The notes under the pieces: model-generated
Database searches by the model: none
What the model saw: only the letters and a program-made list of their open reading frames with translations
Told to the model about the DNA's origin: nothing
Source of the DNA: Maylandia zebra
Lineage: Eukaryota; Chordata; Actinopteri; Cichliformes; Cichlidae
Direction: 5' to 3'
DNA length: 64,000 bases
Assembly: GCF_041146795.1 (NCBI RefSeq)
Contig: NC_135187.1
Location: 2,047,501 to 2,111,500 of the forward strand
Shown: positions 31,601 through 45,100 of the stretch, piece after piece
Numbering within the stretch: position 1 is the stretch's first letter
How the letters are laid out: every line of letters starts with the position of its first letter
Program-made: the position numbers and the translations under genes

Positions 31601-34600
31601 ACATAAATATCCCTGGTAGAGACCTTCCATACCTTCCCCTCCAGGAATTCATGGAACAGGTATTCATACCACTCAGTAATTTCGCGGTCATAAAAGAGCG
31701 TCACATGGTATGGGTCGATGGGTGGAGCATATATTGTCCAGGGCCATAATCCAGGGCCGCCAGAGCTGGAAGTGTGCCAAGATGCCATCAGAGGTTGTCA
31801 GATGGGCTCAGTAGATTTCTGCTGTGCGGTCAATGTCCTCAGACAGCAGCCACTGTCCTCTCGTGCCTGTGGCCACACAAGGAAGCGGTGTGCCATCTCT
31901 CAAAGTCACTGTTAAACCATCAGGCCCACACATGATCACAGCTCTCAGTTTGATGAGCAGGTCTCGCCCCATCAGGTTCACAGGCACTTGCGCTGAAATG
32001 ACATATGGATGAGCCACTGCTTGCTTTCCAATTTCAGTCTTTAAAGGAATTACCTGCCTTTCCCCCTTCTCCCCGGCCTCCCTGTGGAGTGTGTCACTGC
32101 TGCCAGTCCGAGCTGTACCAGTCAACCTCCCAGATCGGCATTTGGGATCTTCGTCCAGGGATCATGTGTGGGTTTGGAGCCTGATGGAATGGACCACCCC
32201 TTCCTCCCTGAGGCAGGCCCATATGCTGCTGTATTTGTGGCTGCTGTGGACAGTCTCTCGACCAGTGCCCAGGCTGATAACACATCAAACAGACACCTCT
32301 AGGCCCATGACCCACTCCAGGCGCACCCCTTCCATAGCCCAGGGCACCGGTGGGCAGCCTTGAACTACCATTACCTTAGGCGAGCCAGTTGATTTGTTCT
32401 CTTTCTTTCTCTCACTTACCTTCTGTTTCGCTTCCCCCCAGTTGAGCTTAAGAAATTGTTCCTGAAGCTCCTTTAGGTCCACTTTCTTCTTATCTTTCTC
32501 TTATTAATGCTTCCCCAAATAATGCACCAGGTGTCTCTCCCAGCGATTTGCATCTGCCCCTTCTAAGTCAGGGTAATCTAAGATTTTTTCTCTTGCCTTT
32601 TCTGGTACCCCCTCTAGCATAGTCTTTCTAAACAATACCTGGGGTCGGATATTTTTGACGCATGGAATTCCCAATCTGCTCCTGCATTCGAAAAAAAGGG
32701 TGTGGAGTCTGGTCTGGTAGTGAAAGCTGCCAGTATTTCTTCCAGTGCAGTAACTGTAATGCACCGGCCAGCTATGGCTCGGAAATCCCCTACCCCATAT
32801 GGTATCTTCTTTCACCCCCTGCTGCAACCACTAGGGGCATTTCTAATGCAGATGCAGGGAGCATCGCGTGTCACTCTTCACTCCAACTTGGTCACACACA
32901 CCGATTATTTCCTTCCACATTTCCCGTATTTTACCATCCTTACCTGTTGGGTGTCCTCAATGCATCACCTAGTTTCTCTTTTTGCTTCTCAATTGTCTTG
33001 CATTGAATTTCTTCCTCTGTTGAACTTCTCACTCCTCTAATAATCTCCCCTCGTTCAGCAATTATTTTTTAACTGACCTGGAATTCCCTCTACTTACCAC
33101 CAGATGTCGCCGTTGCTCTCCTCTGTACCCTCCTAGCGCCTCCTTGTTGCTCCTCCTTCATCTCACCTATGAGTCCGCCCCCTTAGGCAGTCTCCTTCAC
33201 AGCTCGCTTTGAGGCACTTCCTCCTCTGCCGATTCAGGACAATGCCCTAAATCAGCACACAGAGTGGGTGCGGTCCGCTCTTTTAGACCTCAACCACACC
33301 AGAACAATGGACCCACAATCTTCAGATCAAGGCACAAATTACTTAAACTGCAGCACGGCGTCTAACCGCGGTTTCTCTTTTTCCCAAAACGCAATCAAAT
33401 TATACCCCCCAATAAACTCACAATTTACAACAATTAGTTGGCCTCCCGTCACATTTTTCACACACACCACAAAAACACAATCTTAAACTCAAATCTCTTA
33501 GTTTCTGCACTTACTCCCAAACTTCTCTCGAGACCCCGACTCTAACGGGGATTTTCCGACACCACAAACACACTTTAGACTCCAATTCCTTTATTACTTC
33601 AATTTACTCCTGAACCTCTGTCGGGGTGCCGAATCTAACAGCAATTGCACACACTCTTCACGGCCCTCTATTTGCAGCAGACACTCCGGTTCAACCCAGC
33701 ACAGAATTTAACTGGCCCAAGCAACCAGTCCTGCGTTTATGCAGACTTGAGTCCGTAACGGGGACTCTAACCCCGACTTAGTTATTTTAAGGGTTTCAGT
33801 CTGAAGGTTACCAACCTAGTCCTCCTGTCCCACGGGTCTTGCCCTCGCATCCAAGAGCCTGTGGAGCAGCCAAGCCCAGAACACACATGCGGCCTTTAGC
33901 CGGTGACAAGGCCTCTAACCCCAATTTTCTTACAGTAGGCTAAACATCAACCTGAAATTCTTGACAAACGTCTCCTGCTGTAACGGACTAAGACAAACTT
34001 TTAACCACCTATTTATTCTACTGAGTGAATTTACACTGGGATACGCTCAACTTAGCAAACAGATAATTTAGCATTCATCCAATAGGCACACTTCGAATAA
34101 ACAGGTGGTGCTTACCTTTTCAGATGAGTGAGCCGGCTCTCTGTTCGCTTCGTTTGCGCGATCTCAGAGCAAAAATGTCCCGGGTTTCGGCATCAAAACT
34201 GTTACCTCTAAACAGTTTCACCCCAGTTCTTAGATTCCTCAGGCCTCCAGAGACAACACCAGCACTAAGTAGTCAATTCACAACACTTTTATTTATCCAC
34301 ACTCATTGATACAGCTTCTAGAAGGGAGATGTACAGGACCCTAGAATTCATCAGCAGATCTCAACTCCTTTGCTGTTGCACACAGTTTTATAGACGTGAC
34401 CCCCATTCTAAGCCCTATACGATGTGCCATAAAACTAAACACTGTGTTTGTATGTTGTGTGTGTGCGAGTACGTGTGCACGTACCTGTGTGTAAGTGCAT
34501 GTGTATATATGTGTATGTACCTCTGCGTACGGAACTTCTTGTGGATCATAAAAGTGCATCTCGCTTCCAGACCAAAGTTATCCAGTTTCAAACACTGTAC

Positions 34601-37600
34601 TGACACCCCCACCCAGGTATCTCCTGGGGAATTTCCACTCAGCTTTAGCTTCTTTTTGTCTTATTTTCACAGCTCAAGGTGGGGGAGGTCTCCTACAAGT
34701 CCACTCCTACGTTTATGACACATTTAGGCCTATGTTACATCCAGGGCAGTGTCAGTGTCTCTACTATACTTCTATGTCCTAAAATAAGCTACAAACATCT
34801 TCTCCTTCTCTTGTTCGCTCTCTCTGTCTCTTGTGTTAAGCTTGCGTGTCCAAGTTCATGTCTCTCCATGTTTTAAAAGTCTTGTTTCTATGTTCATTGT
34901 GCTTAGTTTTACTTTTCCTTGTGGTGTCATGATCATTTGGGTCAGCTGTGTCTCCCCAGGTGTTTCCACTTCCCTCATTACCCTGCTGTGTATTTAAGTC
35001 CTCTGTCTCCCTCTGTTCATTGTGGGTTTGTCTGTTTCCCTCTCCCCATGTCAGGTCAGATTCCAGGTACTGCTTGATTCTGTTCGCAGTTTTACACTCG
35101 TACTCCCGCTCAGAATCATGTTCATGTCTCGTTTTTAATTGTTTGTAATTAGATACTGATTACTTTTTTCAAGTAACTTGACCAACACTGATTACTGCAG
35201 AGGTCTTTGACCTTTGTGCCCCACAGTTATTACTGCTTCTAGGGGATGCCTTCTTTGGCAGTGTTGGTCAAGTTACTTGAAAAAACTAATCAGTAACTAA
35301 TTACTGATTACATCCCCCAAAAAGTAATCCTGTTACTTTACTGATTACTTATTTTCAAAAGTAATTGATTACTTAGTTACTTTTTAAAAACCCGATTTAC
35401 AACCTGAAGAGGTGATAAAGTGATAGATCTTTAAGCCCAATTCTACTTTTTCTGCATAATCCATCATACAAAATGTAATCAAATGGAAAAGTCTCTTTTT
35501 AAAACTTGTTTTAAAAGTTAAAAGTTTTAATCTTTTAAAAAAATTAATTATATGCAACATTCTCTGACTTGAAGAAATTAGTTTAACATTTAAACCTATT
35601 TTCTGCACATTCCAGCACATAAAATAAAATATTTTTTGTGTTTACACTCAGTCTTTCAAATAGATGCAAGTAAAACACAGCAGAAAATAAATAAAGTCAA
35701 AGACTCAGCGGTCCTGTTGCTCTATTTTCACCTGTAAAGCAGGAGTGGGGCAGGCGGAGGGTTACCCTGGTGCAGGTGTGCCGCGGTCAGTGGAAGAATC
35801 CGCGAGTTTCTCTGTGAGTTTCCCATTACGTCGTAGCTACTCGGTGCTTGTTGGAAGTTTAGGGGTTTTTTTGCTGTAAAAAGAAGTTTTCTTCCCACGC
35901 ACAGCGGACACTAATGTTTTTGTCACTTTTTATGGAATCAAACTCAAAGTAAGGTCAGTACTTCCACGCTTTAAACGCTGCACGCTCATACTCTCTCTGC
36001 ACTCGATATATGATCCATTGTTGATCTGCACACAGCTGTTGTCACGAACGGCGCACTCGCTTACGTCACTGTCGTGAGACATTCTCGCAAAGAAATCACG
36101 GTTTTAGTAACGCAGTAACGCAGCTTGCTTACGGAAAAGCAACGGTAATCGAATTACCGTTTTTGCAATAGTAATCCCTTACTTTACTTGTTACTTGAAA
36201 AAAGTAATCAGATTACCGTCGGATTATTGGGTATCTGCCAGGCCCCTTCAAGGCTTTCCCCAAACTGCAGCGTAATTTATGTGTAAACCTTTTATCTGTT
36301 AAAAACGCTGTCAAACCTAAAATGAGGATGTGGGCCCATCAAGTGTGTGTGATACGGAACCACTTGGACCCAAATGTTGCTCTTCTTACTGATTAAATGA
36401 AAAAAGTCACTTTTGGCTGCTACTTTAATCACAAGGAGCTGCCACAGCTGATTGCTGTTCATCTTTGATGTGTCTACTCATAGGAATATAAATAGTGTGG
36501 TGAGATAATAGATACAATTATCTATTATCTCACTTGGTAATAGATAATGCATTTTGTCTCTACAGGTCAACACACTCGAATGAACCGTTCATCTGCCAAA
36601 AGGAGCCATTCCAGAGTCATCGCAGCAGCTCTGGGAGCTTGTTTTGTCTTGATGTTGACTGTAATTGTCAGTCGCGGTGAGGCTTAACTGTTTTCTATAA
36701 AGACCAAAGTCCAACACTTGTGTTTTTGTGTTGTTCACCTTATATATTTGGAAGAATAATTTGGCATTTCATTAACAGCTCAACCCCCCCATGTCTTTTC
36801 ACATTTAGCGCTTATTACTTTTCAAAATGTTCTGCTAGAGGTACAGTGCTGAAATTTAAATGACAAAATGAAACATTTGAGCTGTAACACTATTTTGTTC
36901 AAGATATTCAAACAACCTGGTGATTACCATTTCCCAGTATAGACAATAACAGGGACAGGAAAAAGAATATATTCAAAACTTACATTAGTGTGAACGGACA
37001 AACACAAAATCAACTTTTTAAACTTTAAGAACTGTAATTTTAAGGTTGATCTGCCTGTTATTTACTGTTTTCCTCAGGTATCTCAGCAACCTTGCAGTCA
37101 GAGCAGACCAGTACTTTACATAGCCATCTTACAACGGAAACTACAACCGAGAAAGGCTTGTTTACCTTCATTTTTAACAATCAGATGTTGAAGAATACCT
37201 ATAAGCAGTTGTTGAGGCTTTTATAAACTTTTAGTTGTAACAGTCAGATGCACAACTGTAGAATTAAACAGTTAGTATCACTTGTTTGATGAATGAAAAC
37301 CTCCTGAGTGTGTGGACGATTCTACAAGTTAGTCTGTGCATCCCATTTTAAAAATAATTTGGAAGATTCAGGATGCTGTTTTTGTTGCTGACCTGTGTTT
37401 TCTTTTAATCTCAATGCATTTTAGCAAATTACGTGCAGTCACCAACAGACAACCCAAGTACATCGTCCATTCTATTTTCACAGGATGTAAACAACAGAAC
37501 AACTCAAAGTACAAATGAGAAAGGTTAAGAAGCTCATATATAGAGTTTTAACAAATATAGCTGTAATCAATGTTCCCTCTAAGCTGCGCGCGAGCGCAAT

Positions 37601-40600
37601 TGCGCACTGCTTGCACGGTGTCTGCGCACTGAAAATCTGCGTTGTGCACAAAAAAAATCTAACCTGAATTGTAATTAAAATTAAAACTTTAACAATTCTG
37701 GTCTGCAGTGTTAGTCGGTGACTGGCTGCTCCCGTATGGGATCAGAACGATGCCACCTTATCCCATAATCCAGCCAATAATGCAATTCACATTCGTATAA
37801 ACGCAGCTAATCAACGTCGTTGACAGGCTATGACAGCGTCCTTATGTGCCGACACCGGTGTTTAGCTAGCAAAGCGGCGTGGCTGATGTGGAGTGAAGCC
37901 ACGTTAATGACAACGTGTACAACCTCTGGAGATGTGAGCAGGACAGACGGAACAACTGACGGGAAAAGTGTGGACTTTATACCAGTTTTTAAATTGTGTT
38001 GATCGGCCGCGTAAAACCAGAGTTATAATAAAAATATCTGCAATGTTTGGTTTTCTTCCTGAATACTGTCGTTGTTTATATTTACTGCGGGAAGAAACGG
38101 TAAAAACGGCGTTTTATAAGGAAAACGCTCGAAAGCCTGTGAACAAAAACAAAACCAACCACCTCCCCCACCCTTTCCTATTGGTGGAAAAATGTACCAT
38201 GTCGACCAATCAAAAAATGATATGGCAACATGGCAAAATGTAAATGCTGTAATTTGATTATTTTAATAAACCATGTAACTTGGATGGATTCGATGCTGGC
38301 GTGACCACAGTGCACACGTCTGGTACACAGTGGTAAATGGCCTGTATATGTATAGCGCTTTTACCAGAGCACTTTACACATGCAGTCATCCACCCATTCA
38401 CACACTGGTGATGGCAGCTACATTGTAGCCACAGCCACCCTGGGGCGCACTGACAGAGGCGAGGCTGCCAGACACTGGCGCCACCGGGCCCTCTGACCAC
38501 CACCAGTAGGCAACGGGTGAAGTGTCTTGCCCAAGAACACAACGACCGAGACTGTCCAAGCCGGGCTCGAACCGGCAACCTTCCGATTACAAGGTGAACT
38601 CCCAACTCTTGAGCCACAATTGCCTGTGGCCCAAGGGACCGCTCAGCGAGTTTGTGTGTTCGTTCAGTTACATAAAGTTTGAGGGAACATTGGCTGTAAG
38701 CTCTTTTTTCTATGAAGACCGAAACAGATTTTACAGTATACACTTTGCATGCCATTTTGATGATCGGTATATGTAATGTAAGGACATATGCTTTCCTGGC
38801 TTTTCAATGCATTTTCATAATAAATGAATAACATATATATAATATATATATTATAATATAATTTATAATAATATATAAATAATAATCACCTGCAGACAAC
38901 CAAAGTACAATTTCAATTCTTTTTTCAGCAACTGTAGACAAGATGACAGCACAAAGTACAACAAAGAAAGTTTTAAAAGGTAATTATTATTTTTTTGTTA
39001 TAATCAGTTTTAACATTTAAATGTGTAACCAATTTTTATTTTTGATGAGGACTGAAATAGGTTTTACAGTTTATGCTTTGCATGCTATTTTGATGATCAG
39101 TATATGTAATGTAAGATTATTTATTTTATATTGACCTGTGTTTTCCTGGCTTTTCAATGCACTTTCATAATGAATGAATGTTAAGTCACTCCGCAGAAAA
39201 CGTGAGTACAATTTCAATGCTTTTTTTTCAGAAAATGCAAATAAGATGACAACACAAAGTACAACTGAGAAAGGTTAGGAAGCTCTTTTTTACCTAAAGT
39301 TTTAACAATCAAATACTTAACTACAGAGATAAGCTGTTTGGGGAAGTGTAATCACAAAGGTATTGGAGGTTATTGCATGTTTATTAGTGTTTCCTGTCTC
39401 TTTGGGGTTTCTTTTGGCGCGCGTGTGTGTGGGGGGGTGGGGGGGGGGGGGGTAGTGAACAACATTAAGTCGTCCACAGAAAACTCAAGAACAACTTCCA
39501 CTTCTTTTCCAGAGAGTGTAAACAAGATGACAACACAAAGTACAACTGAAAAAGGTTTAGAAGCTCATTCATTTATATTTCTTAAGCAATCACTTTTAAG
39601 AATGAAATGTTTAGCTGTAATTGTAATTTTATGATGAAAAATGAAAGAGGTGTTTATGTTTTCCAGGCTATTTTGATAATCATTATATGCAATGCAAGGA
39701 TATTAATTTGGTACTGATCAACATTTTCTTTGGTTTAGTGCATTTTAGTAAATTTTAAGTCACCAGCAGACAACCAAAGTACAATTTTCATTATTTTTTT
39801 CAGCAACTGTAAACAAGATAACAGCACAAAGTACAACAAAGAAAGTTTTAAAAGGTAATTATAATTTTTTTGTTATAATCAGTTTTAACATTTAAATGTT
39901 TAACTAATTATATTTTTGATGAGGACTGAAATAGGTTTTACAGTTTATGCTTTGCATGCTATTTTGATGATCAGTATATGTAATGTAAGATTATTTATTT
40001 TATATTGACCTGTGTTTTCCCGGCTTTTCAATGCACTTTCATAATGAATGAATGTTAAGTCACTCCGCAGAAAACGTGAGTACAATTTCAATGCTTTTTT
40101 TTCAGAAAATGCAAATAAGATGACAATACCAACTACAACTGAGAAAGGTTAGGAAGCTCTTTTTTACCTAAAGTTTTAATAATCAAATACTTAACTACAG
40201 AGATAAGCTGTTTGGGGAAGTGTAATCACAAAGGTGTTGGATAGGGATGCACCGATACCACTTTTTTGGAAACGAGTACGAGTACTTGCATTTCAGTACT
40301 CGCCGATACCGATACCAAGTACTTAATAAAAAAATTATTTAAATTTGCAGGTAACAGCTTTAGTCCTATAATTTAACAAAAAACAAACAAACAAGGGACT
40401 AGTTTGGAATTAAGAACATTTATTTAAAATGAAAAGCATGTTGTATGTAACATATTACAGAATAAATAATTATTAAAAAAAATTATTTAATTTTAAATTT
40501 GTTCGTCTGTTTAGAAGTCTCACTAGCACAGTCACAGCTGGGATGACATCAGAGGCCAGTGCATTGTAGCTGCTCACTTTTTTAGTTAGTTCCTCAAAGG

Positions 40601-42029
40601 GGGCGAGGATGGCAACAGTCGTCTCCATAAGAGCCCATTTGTGAGCGGGGAGATAGTCAGGGAGTTCGTGCACTTGCTTTTGCTCGATGAGGGACTGGAG
40701 CATGTAATACGTGCTGTTCCAGCGCGTCTGTACGTCCTGCTGCAGTCTCTTTATTGGCTGGTTGAGCCGTCCCTGAATGTCCTCGAGGCGGGAGTAGGCT
40801 AAGGCGGAATGTTTAAAATGCCCAACTATTTTCCGCCCCACTGCTAAAGCATCAGCTATGCTCCTCTGTGGTAATAAGCATGGGTAAATAAGCGTGGGTA
40901 AACTCTTTGTACTCGTTGTTGTGTTGGGATTTAAGGTGCTTGAATAAATTACTTGTGTTAAATGCGCTACCTTTAGAGCCTCCTCTGGACAATTTCGCTG
41001 AGCACCATTTGCAGTCCGCCTTTGTTTTCGTGTCTTGTTCACTTTGAAATAGTTCCCCACAGCTGATAAGTCTCGCCTCGCTTTCTCCCCGCTCTGAGCT
41101 GCAGCCGGGGCCTGGGGGCGGGCACTCGGCGCCTGTGATTAACCCCTTACATGCCGCTCAAACATAGACAGGTCTCAGACTGTGGTATCGGTCCTCAGTA
41201 TCGGGGGACTTTTAACGATTACCAGTACTTTAGAAAATGTGGTATCGAGGCCGATACCGGTATCGGTATCAGTGCATCCCTAGTATTGGAGGTTATGTAT
41301 TGCATGCCACTGTATGTTTATTAGTGTTTTCTATCTCTTTGGGGTTTGGTGCATGTGTGTGTGTTTAAAAAGCCTACATTTTTAACATTTAAATGTTTAA
41401 GTACAATTATATTTTTGATGAGGAGGGAAATAGATTTTACAGTTTATGCTTTGCATGACATTTGGATGATCAATTTATGTTTATTTAGGGATATTTATTT
41501 GATGTTTATCTGCATTTTCTTTGGTTTTAATTTTAACAAATGTTATATCACCAGCAGACAACCAAAGTACAATTTCCATTCTTTTTCCAGCAAATGTAAT
41601 GACGATGACAACAAAAAGTGTAACAGAGAAAGGTTTGGAAATACATTTATTTATTCATTTAGACAGTCAGTTTTAAGAATCAAACGTTTAAAACTAGTTT
41701 TATTTTTTTTTATTTTTTAAATCCAGTCCTGTCTGGCAGCTTTTGCAATTAGAATTATGAGTTGAATGCACTGTTGTGCTAAACATGTTCTCTATAGACT
41801 CTTCTTGTTCAGGTGTTTCTTTTATCTGTTTATTTATAAATTTCTATTCATGTTATTTCGCTTATTACATTATATGTTCGATAGTATGACAAGGCAGTAA
41901 AAAAGGGGGTATAGAGGAAGGTTTAAAGACCAATAGTACAAATAGAAAGGCACAATGCTTTGCCAAATGCCACACTTGTAAGAACTACAAATTCAAAAAT
42001 GGTCAGTTATATAAATCAGTGACACTTGT

Positions 42030-42101
<72 letters not shown>

Positions 42102-45100
42102 ACAGAGAGAGAGCACTTAATTTCAATTAATTTCAATTTGGTAAATGTTAAATCTCAAGACAAGACTTTTTTTTAAATGAAGTTTTTGAAGTTACTTTGT
42201 GTCATTATCAATCAATTTTAAAACTGAAATGTTTAACTACAGTTAAAATTTTTATAATAATATAATTATTTACACAATTTAAGAATATTTATTTGATGTT
42301 TACCTGTGTTTTATTTGATATTTAATGATTTAAATTAAATGATGATTTAATGATTTTTAATCTATGTCAAATAACCAATAACCCATTTAGAGTTTCTATT
42401 CTTTTTTTCAGCAACTCCAAAAAAGATGACAACACAAAGTACAACAAAGAAAGGTTTGGAAACTCATGTATCTATTTGTTTAAAAAAATCACTTAACAAT
42501 CAACAGTTTAAATTGATGTTTACTTTCTTTATGAAGACTGAAAGAGGTTTTATAATTTCTGCTTTACACAAGATTTTGACCATCAATTTATGTAAATCAG
42601 CAATATTTACTTAATTTGTATATGTGTTAACTTTGGTTTTCATTACATTTCAGTTTATGTTAAATCGACTAAGAAGATGATGACGACACGAAGTGCAACT
42701 CAGAAAGGTTTAGAAATGTCTTTTTTTTAAACAGTGACTTTTAACAATGATACTTTAAAATATAATTTGACTGAAAGAGAGTTTAAAGTGTATGATTAGT
42801 GCAGTTTTGACAATCGATTTATGTAATTTAACTATATTTACTTGATGTTAACCTGTAGCTTCTTTGGTATCCGATGCATTTTCCACTTCTTTTCCAGAGA
42901 GTGTAAACAAGATGACAACACAAAGTACAACTGAAAAAGGTTTAGAAGCTCATTCATTTATATTTTTTAAGCAATCACTTTTAAGACTCAAATGTTTAGC
43001 TGTAATTGTAATTTTATGATGAAAAATGAAAGAGGTGTTTATGTTTTCCAGGCTATTTTGATAATCATTATATGCAATGCAAGGATATTAATTTGGTACT
43101 GATCAACATTTTCTTTGGTTTAGTGCATTTTAGTAAATTTTAAGTCACCAGCAGACAACCAAAGTACAATTTTCATTATTTTTTTCAGCAACTGTAAACA
43201 AGATAACAGCACAAAGTACAACAAAGAAAGTTTTAAAAGGTAATTCTTTTTTTTTGTTATAATCAGTTTTAACATTTAAATGTTTAACTAATTATATTTT
43301 TGATGAGGACTGAAATAGGTTTTACAGTTTATGCTTTGCATGCTATTTTGATGATCAGTATATGTAATGTAAGATTATTTATTTTATATTGACCTGTGTT
43401 TTCCTGGCTTTTCAATGCACTTTCATAATGAATGAATGTTAAGTCACTCCGCAGAAAACGTGAGTACAATTTCAATGCTTTTTTTTCAGAAAATGCAAAT
43501 AAGATGACAATACCAACTACAACTGAGAAAGGTTAGGAAGCTCTTTTTTACCTAAAGTTTTAACAATCAAATACTTAACTACAGAGATAAGCTGTTTGGG
43601 GAAGTGTAATCACAAAGGTTATGTATTGCATGCCACTGTATGTTTATTAGTGTTTTCTGTCTCTTTGGGGTTTGGTGCATGTGTGTGTGTTTAAAAAGCC
43701 TACATTTTTAACATTTAAATGTTTAAGTACAATTATAATTTTTATGAGGAGCAAAATAGATTTTACAGTTTATGCTTTGCATGACATTTGGATGATCAAT
43801 TTATGTTTATTTATGTTAGGATGCCTGGGTCGTTGACCCAGGGTTTTTTTTCTCTTTCTTTTTTTTCTTTTTTTCTTCTCTCCTTTTTTCTTTTTTTTTC
43901 TTTCTTGTGTTTCCCTTTCTCTCGCTTTTTCTTCGTTTCTTTCTCTCTCTTTTTTTTCTTTTCTTTTTAGCTGACTACATCCATCTCAAATGTGGTCAGA
44001 AAAAGGATCTTAAGCTTTTTTCTGAATGCAAAAATTAGGGCTGTTTATATAATGATGTCCTCTAGTGGCAGACAATTCACCACAAAACATGAAGTTATTG
44101 TTAAGAGAGAAGGAAAACTTGAATATTCATAAAACTTGGTTGTAAACTTGCATGATTCTGTTGGTTCTCCTGAAATATTTCATTGAAACAACCCAATCAC
44201 TGCATTTTAGTTATAGTTATGAAATTCAGAGGCCTCATTGATTATTGAAAAAGAAAAAAAAAATTTTTGTACAATAACGTAGACCCAAGAGGATGTACGC
44301 CATTATTAATTTAAGTTGATATTATACTGGTGGTTCCATTACTGCCTCTTTCATTAACAAATTCCCGCTGAATATTTAAAAAGATTAAGATAATCTTTAA
44401 ATCGTTTTATCTACAGACTTTTTATTTGAGTTATTGTTGTGAGGGTTTCTCTGTGAAAGTACAACAAATGTCCTTGTGTTTTACCATAGCACACAAAACT
44501 GTTGAAACTCAAATGTGTAATCTCAATGTTGTCTTCAAATTGATTCATTTTAAATTTTAATACACACTAACAAATTAATTTTAAAAAATATTGTTCTTAA
44601 ACTGTTTTTAACGAAATTGGTTCAGCACAGCTGCACTATTATTACTTATTTGTATTTTTTTAATTGCAAACAGACCCTGGATTTCCTTATTCCACACCTG
44701 CGTCAAGAACACAGACCTCTCCAGCTTTTCGGGTTAATGTCACTGGTTCAACAGCAGGGGACAACAGCACAGGAGTTGAGGGGGCGGTTCGCCTGGTAAA
44801 TAGCATTCATGGCTCCTGCTCTGGCAGGGTGGAGATCTTCCACAGTGGCCAGTGGGGGACAGTGTGTGATGATTCTTGGGGCCAGGAGGATGCTCAGGTG
44901 GTATGTAGGCAGCTGGGCTGTGGTAGGGTCCTCTCTGCATCAACTAATGCACAATTTGGTGCAGGCACAGGGCGCATATGGATGGATGATGTGCATTGCA
45001 CAGGCTGGGAATCCAACCTATTTGAGTGTCAACACTCAGGGTTAGGATCTCACAACTGTGGCCACAATGAAGACGCCGGTGTCATCTGTGAAGGTAAATT

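Larger units (their letters stand above)
30743..33010 (-). mobile_element. Degraded endogenous retrovirus with a large pol-env deletion
   Basis: Minus-strand order: gag (about 32285-32827 and further right), zinc knuckle (32094-32315), protease end (31808-32125), an extra domain (31309-31788), the very start of reverse transcriptase (about 31110-31305), then directly the transmembrane envelope end (30743-31206). Most of the reverse transcriptase, all of RNase H and integrase, and the envelope surface unit are gone. Each part is in a different frame and has stops, so it is defective. It lies antisense in gene C's first intron. Its left LTR was not recognised; a possible right LTR is at 34115-34830. 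Confidence 0.75.

Noticed and set aside
38258..38755. 165-codon minus-strand frame
   Set aside because: It covers a SINE and the end of a hAT element and has no protein similarity that I recognise.
38929..43531. Regular short repeats suggestive of a CRISPR-like array
   Set aside because: The repeats are exons with splice sites in long introns in a vertebrate genome; spacing is irregular and there are no spacers.
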